This document shows positions 10,871-23,100 of a stretch of 64,000 nucleotides of DNA, one piece after another. Where the stretch lies: the NCBI GenBank assembly GCA_963920635.1, contig OY987302.1, positions 25,519,278 through 25,583,277 of the forward strand, given 5' to 3'. A program made the position numbers and the translations under genes. This DNA comes from Pseudeuparius sepicola (taxonomy: Eukaryota > Arthropoda > Insecta > Coleoptera > Anthribidae). The notes under the pieces were generated by a model. That model saw only the letters and a program-made list of their open reading frames with translations, ran no database searches and was not told where the DNA came from. Numbering within the stretch: position 1 is the stretch's first letter; each line of letters starts with the position of its first letter.

Positions 10871-11056
10871 TAAAATGCTTGTTTTAATCTCTTGGAACAA
10901 GATCCAACTTGTAAAATTGTTGACCATTGCTATACTTTTCATAAAAATCCTATGAACTTCTGTTTGGTTCTAGTGCTTACTAGAATCACAAAAAATACTT
11001 TAATTGGCATTTTCAAAAACATATTCTAAAAACAAGTATTGTAATTGTTGTTACAG

Positions 11057-11186
11057 AGGCAAATAGAAGTATTTAACTTACTTCCAAATACTACATATGA
11101 ATTCCGAATTTGGGGAACAAATCAGTTAGGAAAAGGAGAAATAGTAACTGTACTGGGAACTACCAAAAGTAGTTATAATGAGGAAG
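11057..11186 (+). CDS. Exon n-2 of an FN3-domain membrane protein
   Basis: An open exon of 130 bp between a pyrimidine-rich acceptor (TTGTTGTTACAG) and a GTTAGTAAT donor. It encodes RQIEVFNLLPNTTYEFRIWG followed by TNQLGKGEIVTVLGTTKSS. This is the second half of a fibronectin type III domain: L-P-x-T-x-Y-x-F-R-I (strand E and the conserved Tyr), then the N-x-x-G-x-G turn (strands F and G). It ends in phase 1. FN3 domains next to a transmembrane helix are typical of cell-adhesion receptors. Earlier exons must lie upstream, beyond recognisable sequence or outside this window. Confidence 0.8.
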
Positions 11187-11264
11187 GTTAGTAATGCATT
11201 ATTAAAATTGTATTTATTTCTATATTGTTGTATCATTGATTTTTTAATATAATTTTGTTTACAG

Positions 11265-11420
11265 AAATAGCACGTCACATGCTTGACGGTGCTGAAAAAT
11301 TTGATACTAGAATGTGGGCGATTGCTGTAGGTGTTGTGATGGGAACACTCATTTTATTAGGTATAGGCACATGTGTCTTACTTTATCAGGAATGTCGAAT
11401 TCCAAATGCTAAATACACAG
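11265..11420 (+). CDS. Exon n-1: juxtamembrane stalk and transmembrane helix
   Basis: A 156-bp exon with acceptor TTTTGTTTACAG and donor GTAAGT, phase 1 to phase 1. It encodes EIARHMLDGAEKFDTR, then a 25-residue hydrophobic helix (MWAIAVGVVMGTLILLGIGT plus CVLLY), then QECRIPNAKYTG. A single-pass type I topology follows, with the FN3 domain outside and a short basic-to-acidic tail inside. The intron before it is only 78 bp and the next is 176 bp, sizes common in insects. Confidence 0.82.
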
Positions 11421-11596
11421 GTAAGTTATTTTTGTTAAAGCTAGGATATATATACAAACCCCCACTAAATTCTTTGCAATAGAAAAATGAACCAAACCTA
11501 TCTTTAGGCAGAATTTTCTGAGGAGTCTGAATCTGATATCATTATTTTGAAATCATAGCATATAATTTTATCTTTAATCCTACTTTATATTATTAG

Positions 11597-11754
11597 GGGA
11601 AGAAGAACAAGAAGTGATAGAATTGGTACCAAACATAATTTTAAATCCTGGATATGATCACAATCAAAGTGAACAATTACCTGATGAAAACTCAAATAGT
11701 GAGACACCTCTGAGGTTGAACAACAACACTGTAGTACAGCCACAAAATGTATAG
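11597..11754 (+). CDS. Terminal exon: cytoplasmic tail and stop
   Basis: The acceptor TATATTATTAG leads into 52 codons ending at TAG (11752-11754). The tail is acidic and Asn-rich, beginning GEEEQEVIELVPNIILNPGY and ending NNNTVVQPQNV, with no enzyme motif. The whole visible C-terminus (FN3, one membrane helix, a tail of about 60 residues) would suit an IgSF/FN3 adhesion protein such as Borderless or Turtle, but I cannot distinguish family members from this part, so no symbol is given. Confidence 0.8.
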
Positions 11755-11995
11755 CTCATATGCAGCCAATAGTCTTTGTTGAAATGGTTTAATATTGATC
11801 ATAATTTAAATTCAATGCAAACATAATGTTTGGTTAGATATACAGTCTTGAGAGAAATGTGTATTATACCTTATTGAGGGTGATTTCAAGAGAATTCATT
11901 AAGTTCTAGTCTGCAAAGAATTTATTTTATTTTTTATATTAGTACTAACATACTAAATTTTGCATTTGTGACTTCATTCCTATGAAGGGAAAGAA

Positions 11996-12006
11996 AATAA
12001 AATAAA
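11996..12006 (+). terminator. Polyadenylation signals of the FN3 gene
   Basis: Two overlapping AATAAA hexamers (11996-12001 and 12001-12006) lie about 245 bp after the stop codon, giving a 3' UTR of roughly 260 bp with no other gene in it. Confidence 0.6.
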
Positions 12007-12189
12007 TATCAAGGTTTCCAAAAATGTCGTTCAGATAAAAGTGTTACTAAACAGTGGTGATAATATTATTATTCTATAAGAAAGCAGGTAATAATTTCTA
12101 TTAGATGCATTTAGCGGTTATTGAAGATGCTGGGATTATGTCCTGTAGTATTTCATAGTTGCACTTGCCTTATAGATACTTCCAATATA

Positions 12190-12471
12190 CAGGTGTTTCA
12201 AAAGTAAACACAAACTTTCTGGAGGCATAATCCTTAGATAAAAAGAAGACAAAAAGTTCCTATCAACGTGGGCCCTGCAATGCTTTTTTTAGCCCTCAAC
12301 CTTTCCGGTATATGACCCTGACTAAGATTTTTAAATTCCGAATTCAGAATCAAGTTCAACGTCAAAAGTTTATACCATGTATGTATTTTTGAAATTTTAT
12401 TGTTAACGGTTTCGGAAATATTGAGGAAAAACCGCTCCCAGAAGGTTTTCGCATATTTTTGAAACACCCTG
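12190..12471. mobile_element. 282-bp TA-flanked MITE
   Basis: The left end CAGGTGTTTCAAAAGTAAAC and the right end (read inward, CAGGGTGTTTCAAAAATATG) form a terminal inverted repeat of about 35 bp with mismatches, also sharing ACTTTCTGG against ACCTTCTGG. TA lies on both sides. No coding capacity. It sits just past the 3' end of the FN3 gene. Confidence 0.75.
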
Positions 12472-12759
12472 TATTGTTTCTTATGCTTCATTAATTACTG
12501 TAGTTGTGAGTACAGGGTCTTGTTACAAAAAAGTGATACAAATTTATCCTTACAGTAGAAATGATAATTATTAAATTGAGTTAAGACAAAAATAATGGAT
12601 TCCTAATCTTTCGGTATTGACTATTCTGAATGCAATCATCAAATGAGGGATAGGAACCATCTGCCTGCACTGCACTAGCTGCAAATAACAACCTCAGTTG
12701 CTGCAATAGCACTGTCCAACCCATGTCTAGAAGTGGACTTTTGTAAATATTTATCAATA

Positions 12760-14925
12760 CAGTGTGTCCGCATTTGCTTGTGAACACTAGAAATCAACGA
12801 AGAGCCGAGAAAAATTCAGCATTAATTTTTGTTTGTTTAACTTAGGGAAGATATCTCACAAACACTACTATTTCGATTGGGCGATTATTCCATGGCCAGC
12901 TATGATTTTTTTAAATGACTAATATTCAGAATAGCATATTAGGCATTCTTTTAAGAATAAAATGGATAGATGCCATAGGTATCACTGAAATCACAAAAAC
13001 AAACATATAATTCAGACAAGCACACATTTTAGGGTATCACTATTAGAAAAACATAGCATTGATTTGCTACACATTTAAGAAACACCGTGTATAAAATTTT
13101 TTACTATCGCAAAAAATTAAATCAATTTCGCTACAACTTTAGTCTAAAACTTTTTTCTGTCACAAAAAATAAACTTATATAGGTGATGGGATACTTCGCG
13201 TAGACACTCTGTACAAGTGTACAGGCTATGTCACTGAAACTTGGTAAAAAGGGTTTTCTTGTACTCCCTTGTTTTTCAAAAAAATGCCTAATATAATTAC
13301 GTCATTTTTAGGCTTTTTTTGGTCTTAGTAGGCCACGGAATAAGATAAATTTCAAAAATAATACTGTCCATCCTTTCAAGTAGGTACCTGAAAATTGGCC
13401 AATGTGTTGAAAAATACAGAATTGTTAAGTATCAAACTGAAACACACTGTCTAGTAAATATTATTACGAGTGACGGAAATACCTAAAATAGCCCAAAAAA
13501 CAGTGAAATATTCCACTTTTTTGGGTTTTGTTGATTTTAACCAAGAATCACTGTTTTTGTTTTGGAAAGTTGATATAGGTATTCGTTTCTAAAGGCAAGT
13601 AAATTTTCAACAATTTAAGACAGTCTAAAACAGACTGTATAACACTAACAGTGTGAGCCATTGTCAAACTTTTTATGATATGATATGATTTTAACCTTGT
13701 TTTTATTACAGTAAATTTCAGTTTCAACCAGATGGGAACCAATAAATATTCCCCTAGATTAAAAATTTACGGCCCGGCGTGGCAATTGAAAGTTCAAATC
13801 ATAGGGATGCCACCGCCACGCTGTCTTTCTAGAGTTCACTTTCAAACGCTGGTAATTGCGTCGCAGTAGGCCGGAATTCCCCACTACGAAAAATAATAAT
13901 GGGAGAGGGTCACTTGGAAATCGAGGGGGAGGAGAGAAGCATCCAACATATACGCCAATCACCTGCTGGTTGACACGATGCCTAGCGTTCCTAGTGGTCA
14001 ATAGTTTAACTATAAGTATAATGAGAGGAATGTTCGTTTAGTAGGGAGGGCGCCAGGTATCTAGGGAGGGCGCCAGGTATCTAGGGAGGGCGCCAGGTGT
14101 CTGAAACTAAATATTGGCTGGACAGCGCAAATTCCGTAGATGACAGGTTTTTCAGAACAGGCGCCCGTTTACATAGACGTTGGGTATCTTTCTAATAGTA
14201 TAATCATTGCCATAGCTCAAAACGTTTTGTACAAAATATCAATACTCTCAGTTCACAAAGTGGGGTCACAATGAGTACCTACCCTGTATAAACCTAGGGG
14301 CAAAGGTTGATGATCTCTTTTTGCAAATCGATTAAGCTTTGCCTAAAGTATTATTGTACGTAATATAGTCAGTCTAGCTCATACAGGGTGTTCCTAAAAA
14401 ATAAAATTTGACGAAAAAATCATTTATTAAAAAAACAGTTTTGATTGATATGTTTCAACATGAGGAATAAAGCATAATTAATTAAGGGTGAAGGATGATG
14501 CCTCAAATTGTAAGGAAATGTTTAAATTAAGTATGTTTTTTCAAGGGGGACCGACAGAATGCAGTGTAATCTATACTATGTACAATTATACCTTAGCCAA
14601 ACCTTAATCGATTTGCAAAAAAAAAACACCATACTGTGCCCTGTGGTTTATACAGAATACTTCGGAAAATCTGATTTTTTTAAGTTTTGCCCCACTTTGT
14701 GTATAACTTACGAGTATTGATATTTTGTTCAAAATGTTTGGAGCTATGGCCAAAATTGACGAAAATTGGTCATCTAAAAAAGTCAGCTAGCAATAATCAA
14801 CCAATCGAAATAGTAGTATCTGTGAGATATCTTCCCTTAGGTCACTCTAGAAAATATATAATGCAGAATTTTGCTCGGCTCTTCATACATTTCTAGAGTG
14901 TTCACAAGCAAATGCGGGCACACTG
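12760..14925. mobile_element. CAGTGTG foldback element FB2, interrupted
   Basis: The left end CAGTGTGTCCGCATTTGCTT and right end AAGCAAATGCGGGCACACTG are inverted copies flanked by TA. The right arm is continuous for about 345 bp (14580-14925). Its mirror on the left is split: 12760-12930 and about 14190-14345. Roughly 1.27 kb between these blocks was therefore inserted into the left arm or moved there. No transposase frame is seen. The CAGTGTGTCC start is shared with the foldback at 58475. Confidence 0.7.
14042..14101. repeat. Three tandem 20-bp GC-rich repeats
   Basis: TAGGGAGGGCGCCAGGTATC occurs three times in a row, the last copy with one change (GTGTC). It lies in the segment that interrupts the left arm of FB2. 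It is far more GC-rich than its surroundings. Confidence 0.9.
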
Positions 14926-14988
14926 TATAGGGATTTCCATTAAGAGTTCCCATTTATTACCTTTTCTTTTTTGACAAACTTAAATATA

Positions 14989-16055
14989 CAGGGTGAGTAA
15001 TTAATAAGGGCACATAGTGCAATCGCATATATTTTGAGCCAAAATATTACGATTGACGCTAATACGCCTCATAGAAATGTAGTTTGTTTAAGAGATACAG
15101 GGTGTTGAAGTTTGTTTTTTAAAATTGCATTTTGGCTACATCTCCCAACATAATCTAGCTGCTGAACTGAAATTTGGAGAATTAGCTGAAAATGTCAATT
15201 TCAAGCCACTTGCGCTGTTTTTTCAGGTTATCTTTTTAGTTTTGCAGGTCCATCATTTGAATGTATATTTTCATTATGCAATAAAGGGGTACTCTTGTTT
15301 CATAATGATCAAATCAACCGTTTGCATTGAAATTGCCAAAACGTGCCCCTGTTAATTTCAATATTCGAAAAATAAAATTTTCACCTACTGCTTTCAAATG
15401 TTACAGATCAACTGTACATTGAAAATGAAGAAGAAATACCAAGTGAACGTTTGTCGAAACTCATTCGTTTTCTTGAAATAGGCTGTCTAAATTTTCTTGA
15501 GTTTCAATCCGTTTCATTTTGAAAGTGAACATTTTTTGGGACATTGTTCATATGGTTTTTTTTATCGCTTTAAATGGTACAGTCGTGCAATATTTGTTAG
15601 CAGTAAGTGAAAATTTTATTTTTCGAATATTGAAGTCAACAGGTGTTTTGGGGGCACGTTTTGGCAATTTCAACGCAAACGGTTGATTTGATCGTTATGA
15701 AACAAGAGTACCTCTTTGTAGCAGAATGAAAAGATGCACTAAAATGATGGCCCTGCAGAACCAAAAAGATAACCTGAAAAAAGTTACGAGTAAAAGCATG
15801 ATCCAAAAACAGTGCAAGTGGCTCCCTCTGTGAGATACGTAGAAATTGACATTTTCAGCTTATTCTCCAAATTTCAGTTCAGCAGCTTGATTATGTTGGG
15901 AGATGTAGCCAGAATGCAATTTCAAAAAACAAACTTCAACGCCCTCTATCTCTTAAACAAGCAACATTTCTATAAGGCATATTAGCCTCAATCGTAATAT
16001 TTTGGCCCAAAATATATGCGGTTGTACTATGTGCCATTATTAATGACTCACCCTG
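14989..16055. mobile_element. CAGGGTG foldback element FB3 (1067 bp)
   Basis: CAGGGTGAGTAATTAATAAG starts it and the complement ends it, with TA on both sides. The two arms are reverse complements almost to the middle (near 15500), so the whole element can fold into one hairpin with a short loop. It belongs with FB6 and FB7: the shared blocks are ATCTCCCRAMATAATC, CTGCTGAACTGAAATTTGG, the 'TTGCGCTGTTTTTT' segment and ACCGTTTGC. No coding frame survives. Confidence 0.85.
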
Positions 16056-17189
16056 TATTTATGGCAAAACAAATAAACATTGCAATTAAATTGAGGACAT
16101 GCTACCTGGCGAATGGCATTTAGCTGCTGTTGCAAATGGCCCACATTTTGCTTCACATTTTCGCATATTTGCAGTTCTGTTCTGCAAATTACTCATATAT
16201 ATATATTGTCTTTAGGTACACATCCATGAAATTTCTTACCTTAATGCACTTGCTTGCATGCTACTGTGTCCAGAGGGCCATCTTGCTTGTAAGCAGTGCC
16301 CAGATCTCTCTTCCCTAATGTAAGGCACAACTGATACGTTGGTTTTTCAAATTGCCACTTGTCAAAAATCTGAACTTCTGCGTCGCTTTCAGTTACAGTA
16401 GCAATATGTTCCTCTGCCTTTGCGCTATTACGACACACCTGTGTCTACTCGTATGTTATTATCATGTCCCTCTTGCACAAAAAACACCGCCCAAATTATA
16501 CATATTTTGGGTTCTGGGAAACTTCCCTTGACATTTCAATATATGTTCTTGTCAGAAGCATAAGGATACCTTTTTACTGTTGTATCTTAGCTTGCAGAAT
16601 ACAGGGTGAGTCAGAAATAAAGGGTCAAAATTGAAAATATCTTTGTTTTCATTAGAGATTGAAAATATTTCTCGTTTATAATTGCTATTGGCTTGCATTT
16701 TAATGTTTTATATTGTAATAAAACCCTTGACTTACATATTAGTTATAAAATAAGTTGTACACAGAGAGAATCTAAATCTATAATAGCACACTTTATTATT
16801 AGTAATAATTTCTCCGAATTTCTCACTAAATTGCTTCATTTTTTCACATTGATTCTGATAAAATAGCCTCAAAATAATCAATTTTGCCCACACAGTATGT
16901 CAATAAATAACTTTTGCATGTTCTGCAAAAATATCTTTGGAACTAGGCCATGCATTTCAACATTAGTTATGTTCACAAAAAGTAAGAATTTCAAAGACGT
17001 CTTTTTTTAAAATACTCAATAATCCATAACAAGAATAAATAAATCAATAATTTTTCAAACATACTAACTTTGTGTAAACATGAAGTTGAAACGCTTAGCT
17101 TAGTTTCAGATTAGTGGCATTGCCACGGGGGGCCTTTATAGTAGCTACAGGGCCGCAGATAAGGGGACGGATTGTGGGTTCAAACTGGT
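16056..17189. other. Non-coding stretch with repeat fragments
   Basis: No gene is seen. A segment at 16120-16216 (TTAGCTGCTGTTGCAAATGG...) has a diverged direct copy at 21912-21990, so it belongs to a dispersed repeat. A solo CAGGGTGAGTCAG end lies at 16602 next to TA, with no matching partner. CCACGGGGGG near 17135 marks a short GC-rich spot just before the MULE-like element. Confidence 0.5.
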
Positions 17190-17515
17190 CGGCGTAAATT
17201 GAGTCCCACATCTGTTAATGGCCTTTCTATGTAGCTAAATTCAGTCCCGGGTGTTTTTAAGGTCTACGACGTCTACGTAAACTGAGTCTCAATATGTACC
17301 TGGTTGTCAGGTCAGATAATTAGCATGTAGTACCTGTTGCCTAGGCCAACCACCCTTCTGTACCCAAGTATTTGCACAACAACCAATACTTAAAATTAAA
17401 TTAATAATTTATATACCCCCTTTGTTTTGTATTATAAAACTGACTGCAGGCTACCAATCTTCTTATTTAGTGCTATTTAGTATTTGTTTCTATTAACTGC
17501 ATCTGTGAGTCTAAT

Positions 17516-18456
17516 ATGGAAGTTATAAAGAGTGAAAGAGGCAGAAGCCCTCTAGTAATACACGGCTTTAAATTTCATTTCCATAAAACATTAGCCAATA
17601 ATAGTGAACTTTGGACGTGTTCTAAAGGTAGATAAGGTGATATCCATTCACTTGCATGTACGGATTTAGCATTAATGAAAAGAAGCATGCAAAACTTACA
17701 ACAATCAAAACACCCGAAACCAAAATACATTGAAGAGACTCTCATTATATTGGCAAATATTTAAGTCAAAACGAACGCCAACGAAGATTTTGTGATCGCC
17801 AGTGATTCTCAAAGCAAAATACTAGGATTTTCTATGACGTTTATGTAGATGGTACGCTTAAAGAGTCCTAAATATTATTTTTATCAATTGTTTACCTTTC
17901 CTGCCTTAAATAACGACTCATATGTGCCTCTTGCATTCTTTCTTCTCCCTCCAAAAACTAGAATGTTTTATGAACTGTTTTCAAAATGTTATTAATAGCT
18001 GCATAAATGTGGGATTAACGTTTTCACCAATAAATATTTTTATTGATTTTGAAAAGGCCATAAGCTGTGCGGTCAATATTACCAAAAGCGAAAATTAAAG
18101 GATGCCATTTTCACCTTGGCCAAAGTTGGTATCGCAAGATTCGGTCTCTTAGATTATCCCAGGAATATAAATCAAAATCAGAAATGTCGAAATTTGTAAA
18201 ATCTTTCTTTGGACTGCCATTTCTAAAGCCTAAAGATGTACTTACCGATTATATAATGCCAGCACTTCCTGATGATCAAAAAGTTACTGACTTTTGCGAT
18301 TATGTGTTAGAAATATATGTTCGAAATGGCAACGTTTCCTTCACCGAGTTTTCTAGTTCCTGTAATGGGACTACAAATTCATGTGAATCTTTCCATGCTC
18401 GATTGAATAGATTATTGAGCTTAGAAGTAAGTCAACGAAAAAATCCCCCATTATAA
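17516..18456 (+). pseudogene. FLYWCH/MULE-domain transposase (decayed)
   Basis: Reading order in several frames: MEVIKSERGRSPLVIHGFKF then FHFHKTLANNSELWTCSK, a FLYWCH zinc-finger start whose later Cys/His are lost. VYVDGTLKESPKYYFYQLFT and YVPLAFFLLPPKTRM (17843-17965) are the MULE domain start with the first catalytic Asp. IDFEKAI-like sequence follows near 18040. An open frame from 18067 to 18456 then has KIKGCHFHLGQSWYRKIRSL, the C-x2-H box of MULE transposases. It would bind and cut element ends. Frameshifts and stops make this copy dead. Confidence 0.75.
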
Positions 18457-18495
18457 TTGAGAAAGAAAACTTTAAGAGAAGCATTAATAATAATT

Positions 18496-18885
18496 CTCAC
18501 CCTTACAATACTCCAAACTAGGAGTACCCCAGAAGCAACTACATGCTTGTGCAGGGGATGGGGGCAATTAATATTATTTTGTCTTCTTTGCCATTTGTGG
18601 CTAGGGCCAACTTTTTTCTTGATAGAACTAGGATAGCATTTGCTCAAGTACTACAAAAAACCCTAGGAAACCGTAGTAATCCCAGTGAGTGTAGGTAAAT
18701 CACACGGATAAAGCTATTTAGGAGCAATACCATGAACCCACATTTGTCTAGCGCTCTTGGCCATAGCGGTGTTTTCATTTAAAGACATGTGCATGCGCCT
18801 GGTCGACCAAGGTTGATCGAAGGCAGAAAAACGTGCAGTCTAAAAAGTCAGCGCCGCCACGAGCGACACCACCGCAGCAATGAAT
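18496..18885 (-). repeat. SINE-like repeat, copy 1 (nested in the MULE)
   Basis: About 390 bp closely similar to 28091-28440, and its first part also to 31348-31400. In plus orientation it starts CTCACCCTTACAATACTCC and is preceded by TAATAATAATT. On the minus strand it therefore ends in an (ATT)n tail, as SINEs mobilised by tail-repeat LINEs do. It lies inside the MULE, after the transposase. Confidence 0.6.
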
Positions 18886-19282
18886 GATTTGTATAATGAA
18901 CACATTTCCATATTTGAATTTGTAAAAAAGTGTCTTATAAAGTTATTCCCATTGTAACATAAGCTTTCGTGTATATTCTTATGTAAATGAAATACAATTT
19001 TTTAAGCATTCAGGTATATTTTATTATATTATATCCCAAAGAATATCATCTAAACTTGACCGCAATAATCTTAACAAAAGAACAAGAACAAATGTAAATT
19101 TTGTTGATATATGTACAATGTAAATATTGTAATCACTCTAATCTTAACACTCATTTCTAAGAATATTCTGGGACTCAATTTACGTAGCTTATATTGAAAC
19201 CCGGGACTCAATTTACGTAGTATGATTTTATCAGTAGGACTGAATTTATCTAGAAATATGGAATGGGACTCAATTTACGTTG

Positions 19283-19684
19283 TATATATTTAAAAGTTTC
19301 TCCCCATTGAGAAATTGAATCTTTTGAATGCAAACAATGCAATTCCTTTAGGCCAGAAATCCGTGCTATATCATCAGTCGTTTGCGCTACTCTCGTAATG
19401 TGCTTCCTGATTATATCTTCTGTGGCTCCCTCTCTAATTTTTGAAAGAAAAAGCCAGATCTTCCTCCCTGGTTTCGCATCCATGATGGTTTGTAGCTCAC
19501 TCTCTTTTTCATTGCGTGCTCCGTATTTAAGAGATGTTTTTTTCTCGTACAGGTAGGTTTTGAACTATTTCCAATACACCAAATATTAACAAAAATATGT
19601 CTTTTTATTGTTTGCAGCTTTAAAAGTGACATTTTGACACCTTAATCATGTAATCGGCAATTTTAAAGCGCTTTCTTAGAAATA
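19283..19684. other. Non-coding stretch after the MULE
   Basis: Short minus-strand frames here (19250-19632) show no family motif. Nothing else is recognised. Confidence 0.4.
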
Positions 19685-20144
19685 AATGGAAATAACTCGC
19701 TAACCTTTAAAGTTAGATCCATAATAAGCTATACCAAAAAGTATCTACTCTTTAAGGGCTTTCCAAACATGTAATAAAATATAGGGTGTTCCATTTAAAA
19801 TTAGCGAATAAACTTAGGATTTGCTTAAGTGAATCGCCCGGTATGTTATTCAGAACTTTATTACAATATCGGTCCAAAATTGTAAACTAGGCATAACAGG
19901 CAATCTCCAGTCCAAGTTATAGCCCAAAATCTTATTTGGTTTTTGAGTAATACATTTTCAAAAGTGGCCCCCTTTTTTAGTTTAAAATTAAAATAACTCC
20001 CTAACCTTTAAAGTTAGACCCTTAATACCCTGTACCAAAAAGAACATAATCTTTAGGGGCTTTCCAAAAAATGTAACAAAATATGGGGTGTTCCATTTAA
20101 AAAAAACATAACTTTGAGTCGCCACTACTTATTGAATCACCCTG
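19685..20144. repeat. Two direct repeats about 300 bp apart, with CAGGGTG-type ends
   Basis: The block AAATAACTCGCTAACCTTTA...ATAGGGTGTTCCATTTAAAA (19688-19800) is repeated at 19991-20101 (AAATAACTCCCTAACC...ATGGGGTGTTCCATTTAAAA). Each ends in a (C)AGGGTGTTCC-like motif. A CACCCTG right end follows at 20138-20144. This looks like two tandem copies of one non-autonomous element. Confidence 0.65.
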
Positions 20145-23100
20145 TATATTGGAAAATATTTTCAGAATGTAGTACTCATGGTTTCTCTACAAGTTGTGTC
20201 TATACTTTTTTTTCTAGCATTAACAACGTAGAAGATATAGACCACCGCGGCCTATGTAACTCACCCTGTATTTATAATCATAATCTATTTTGTCAGTAAA
20301 GTGAGATATTGTAGACTGAGATTTATGATTTATGAGATTTATCCCGTAGAGAACTTATTTAGTAATTAATATGTAAGTAAGGGTTTTTATTAGAATATAA
20401 AACACTAAAATATAAGTTAACAGTAACTATCAACGAGAAATAGATCAATTAAAACATGGTTTGTAGTTTATACCACCCACAACATGTTAATATATCAAGG
20501 GCAGTTTCACGGAACCCAAAATATTTACAATTTGTGTGGTGTCCTTTAGTGCTTTAATTGACAATAGGGAAGTTTCCTTTACTTTATGGAATTTCCAAAT
20601 AAAATGCTAATCAGTATTACTAAATTACACCACCGGTGGCAGATTCGTCTTTCATGTAAAATTTTTCGATTTAAGCCTACCCTGCAAAGTTATTCCAGCC
20701 TTAAGAGGAATAGAAAAATTATTTTAATTTTTTTCTCAATACAGTTGAATCTAGAAACTTAAGTTTTGGGATACATTACCAACAAGTTGGAAGGCACTTT
20801 ATGGTAGAATTAATTTTTCCATCCTGTACATCCTAAGGGTAGAAACCTGCAACCCTCATTCTTCTCTTTTTATAGAACTTTTTAGTTTTTAGTTAAAAAG
20901 AAAAATTTGCATTCTGTACCCCAATTAATTTAGAAACTTTTTTACTCTTGATATTTTTCATTAACTTAATAGTTTGTCTGCAAAAAAATAAAATTACATT
21001 TTTGTCCCATATTTAAATAACAGTTATTGCTATTCAGATTACATAAAAACGTAGTCGGAGAGTGTAATTTTTGCCACTTTCTTGTTTCACTGTTTACGAG
21101 CATGGTAACTGAATACTTTTTCCTTCATTCAGAGGCATATTTAAATCAAAAGTGTTTCTGGAAAATTTAAATAAATAAAAAACTAGGCAGGTGTTTGTTC
21201 ACTCAAGCACTCAAAACAAGAAAAACTATTGTGAGAACTGTAAATTTTTAAAATGTCAATATTATTGATGAGAAATGGAATACACAGCCATTAAATCTGA
21301 AAAACTGTTAACTTATTATTGTTATGCTAGGGGACCTTTCTTTTCATCCGAAAATACAACATGTTCTCTGTGAACTAATCTGTTTATCATAATTTTCATT
21401 GCTTGCCTGCAAGATTGGAGATTATATCTCCTCATTTTCTTAAATCGCATATCATGTTCTTGACAATATTAAAAAATTCACACATATATTTGAAAATAAA
21501 ACATCTTAATGGAAAACTCTTATTGTACGTAACACAGTGTGGCTACATATTTTCATTCTTTATAACAGAATAAACAATTACATAATAATAAAATCACCAA
21601 AAACCATAATAATTCCAATATTTGCAACTGCGAAAATTAATCATACATTTCCATTGCACTTGTCCTGATTCTTGATTTCCGCTTTTCACTTCTGGTGATG
21701 AATTATTGAACTTTAAGCCACCACCAACTATATGTAATGTCACGTAGCTTAAGAACTAAGTAACTTTTTCAAAATGTGTAATTTGCCATTCAACAATTTT
21801 AATAAGATACTATTTTTACCTATGGTATAGTAGCTAGTATTAGCATTTTGCTGTATACTATTTTTGGAGCTTTAAAACTGTACCACCTATTTAGGAACAT
21901 TATATATCTGGCCCTTAGCTGCTGTTGCAAATGGTCCACATTTTGCAACACGTTCTTGCATATTTACTCGAATATTGTCTTTGAGTACTTAAATTATTTG
22001 TGGCATAGACATTTTCCTTCACTTGGTCTCAAAGAAAAAAGTAAAGTAGGGTTAGATGGCACAATAATAATATAATAAGTAAAGTCTAAATAAATGCTTT
22101 TTTGCCTGACTTGATTATTTAAACTTTATAATATACTAAATAACCAGGGCGTTCCTTTTTTAAAACTCCAAACTTTAAGATCAATAGTAGGTATACACGA
22201 TACTGGACAAAAGTTTTTTTTTTTCAGATTGTTAATTAATGTATTGAGAAGGGTAGTTGCTAGTAGCAACCAATTTGTGTTAGCTTGTCTAGGATTTTTT
22301 GATTTTCTAGTCGATTATGCACAAAAAAGTTAGTGTCAAAACATTGCAAATTTGATAAGTTTTGAGAAAAAAGATTTTATTGTTTGAATGTATCTACCAG
22401 CCACCTAAAAAAACATGACAAATATATTTTTCTAAATAAAATATAATTAAGAGGCAAAACACTTTGTGCTTCACTTTTTTTATTAACTTTCTCAATACTT
22501 GAAGACTAAACTAAAATGATGATGTGGTGTGTGCAAAAATAATAATTTGTAATAATATTCAATATTCACATAAACTTGTTTCTCAGAATTATTTGTATTG
22601 ATGAATATTAACTGGCCCGGGAACTTTGTACATTACAGCCCAACTCCATCAAGAGGGAGGGACGATAGCGAAAAATCTAAGCTTTGAGGGGTTTGCAAAT
22701 AAAAAAGGGTGATTTAATCCTCGTGATGACAAACTGTGCCGCGTGTGAAAATTTTTCGAATTTTCAAGGTTAAACCTTTTAAATGAAAGAAAAAAGTTGG
22801 AAGTAACCTACATGAATATATATTACGTAAATGACTGGTGATAATTTTTCTTTGCAAACTATAGGCTACGGGCACATTTAGTACAGTAGGCAAGGCGCCT
22901 TTTTCTTTTATAGGAAACACAAAAGCCGTAACAAAGTTATTTTCTATTGTCGATTTTTTAACCCACAAAATTTATTCAATTGCTATCAATAACACTTAAC
23001 ACTCTTTAGTGATGTACAAAGTAAAAATATAAGTTAGTGCTTCTAAAATATTTGCGACACCCAATAAGTTAAGTAGGTATCATGCCCTTTTGAAGGGCCA

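Larger units (their letters stand above)
17190..19282 (+). mobile_element. Mutator-like (MULE) element with iterated end motifs
   Basis: A decayed MULE transposase gene lies between two clusters of the same motif in opposite orientation. The left cluster reads CGTAAATTGAGTCCC-like at 17193-17207, 17234-17248 and 17275-17290. The right cluster reads GGGACTCAATTTACG-like at 19170-19184, 19203-19217, 19236-19250 and 19265-19279. Spacing is about 41 bp on the left and 29-33 bp on the right. Such clusters could be transposase binding sites. Exact outer ends and the expected 8-10 bp target duplication were not resolved. Confidence 0.65.

Noticed and set aside
16602..20268. One 3.7-kb element bounded by CAGGGTGAGTC and GTAACTCACCCTG
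   Set aside because: Only the first ten bases match. The sequences diverge directly inward and other complete elements lie between, so these are probably ends of separate elements.
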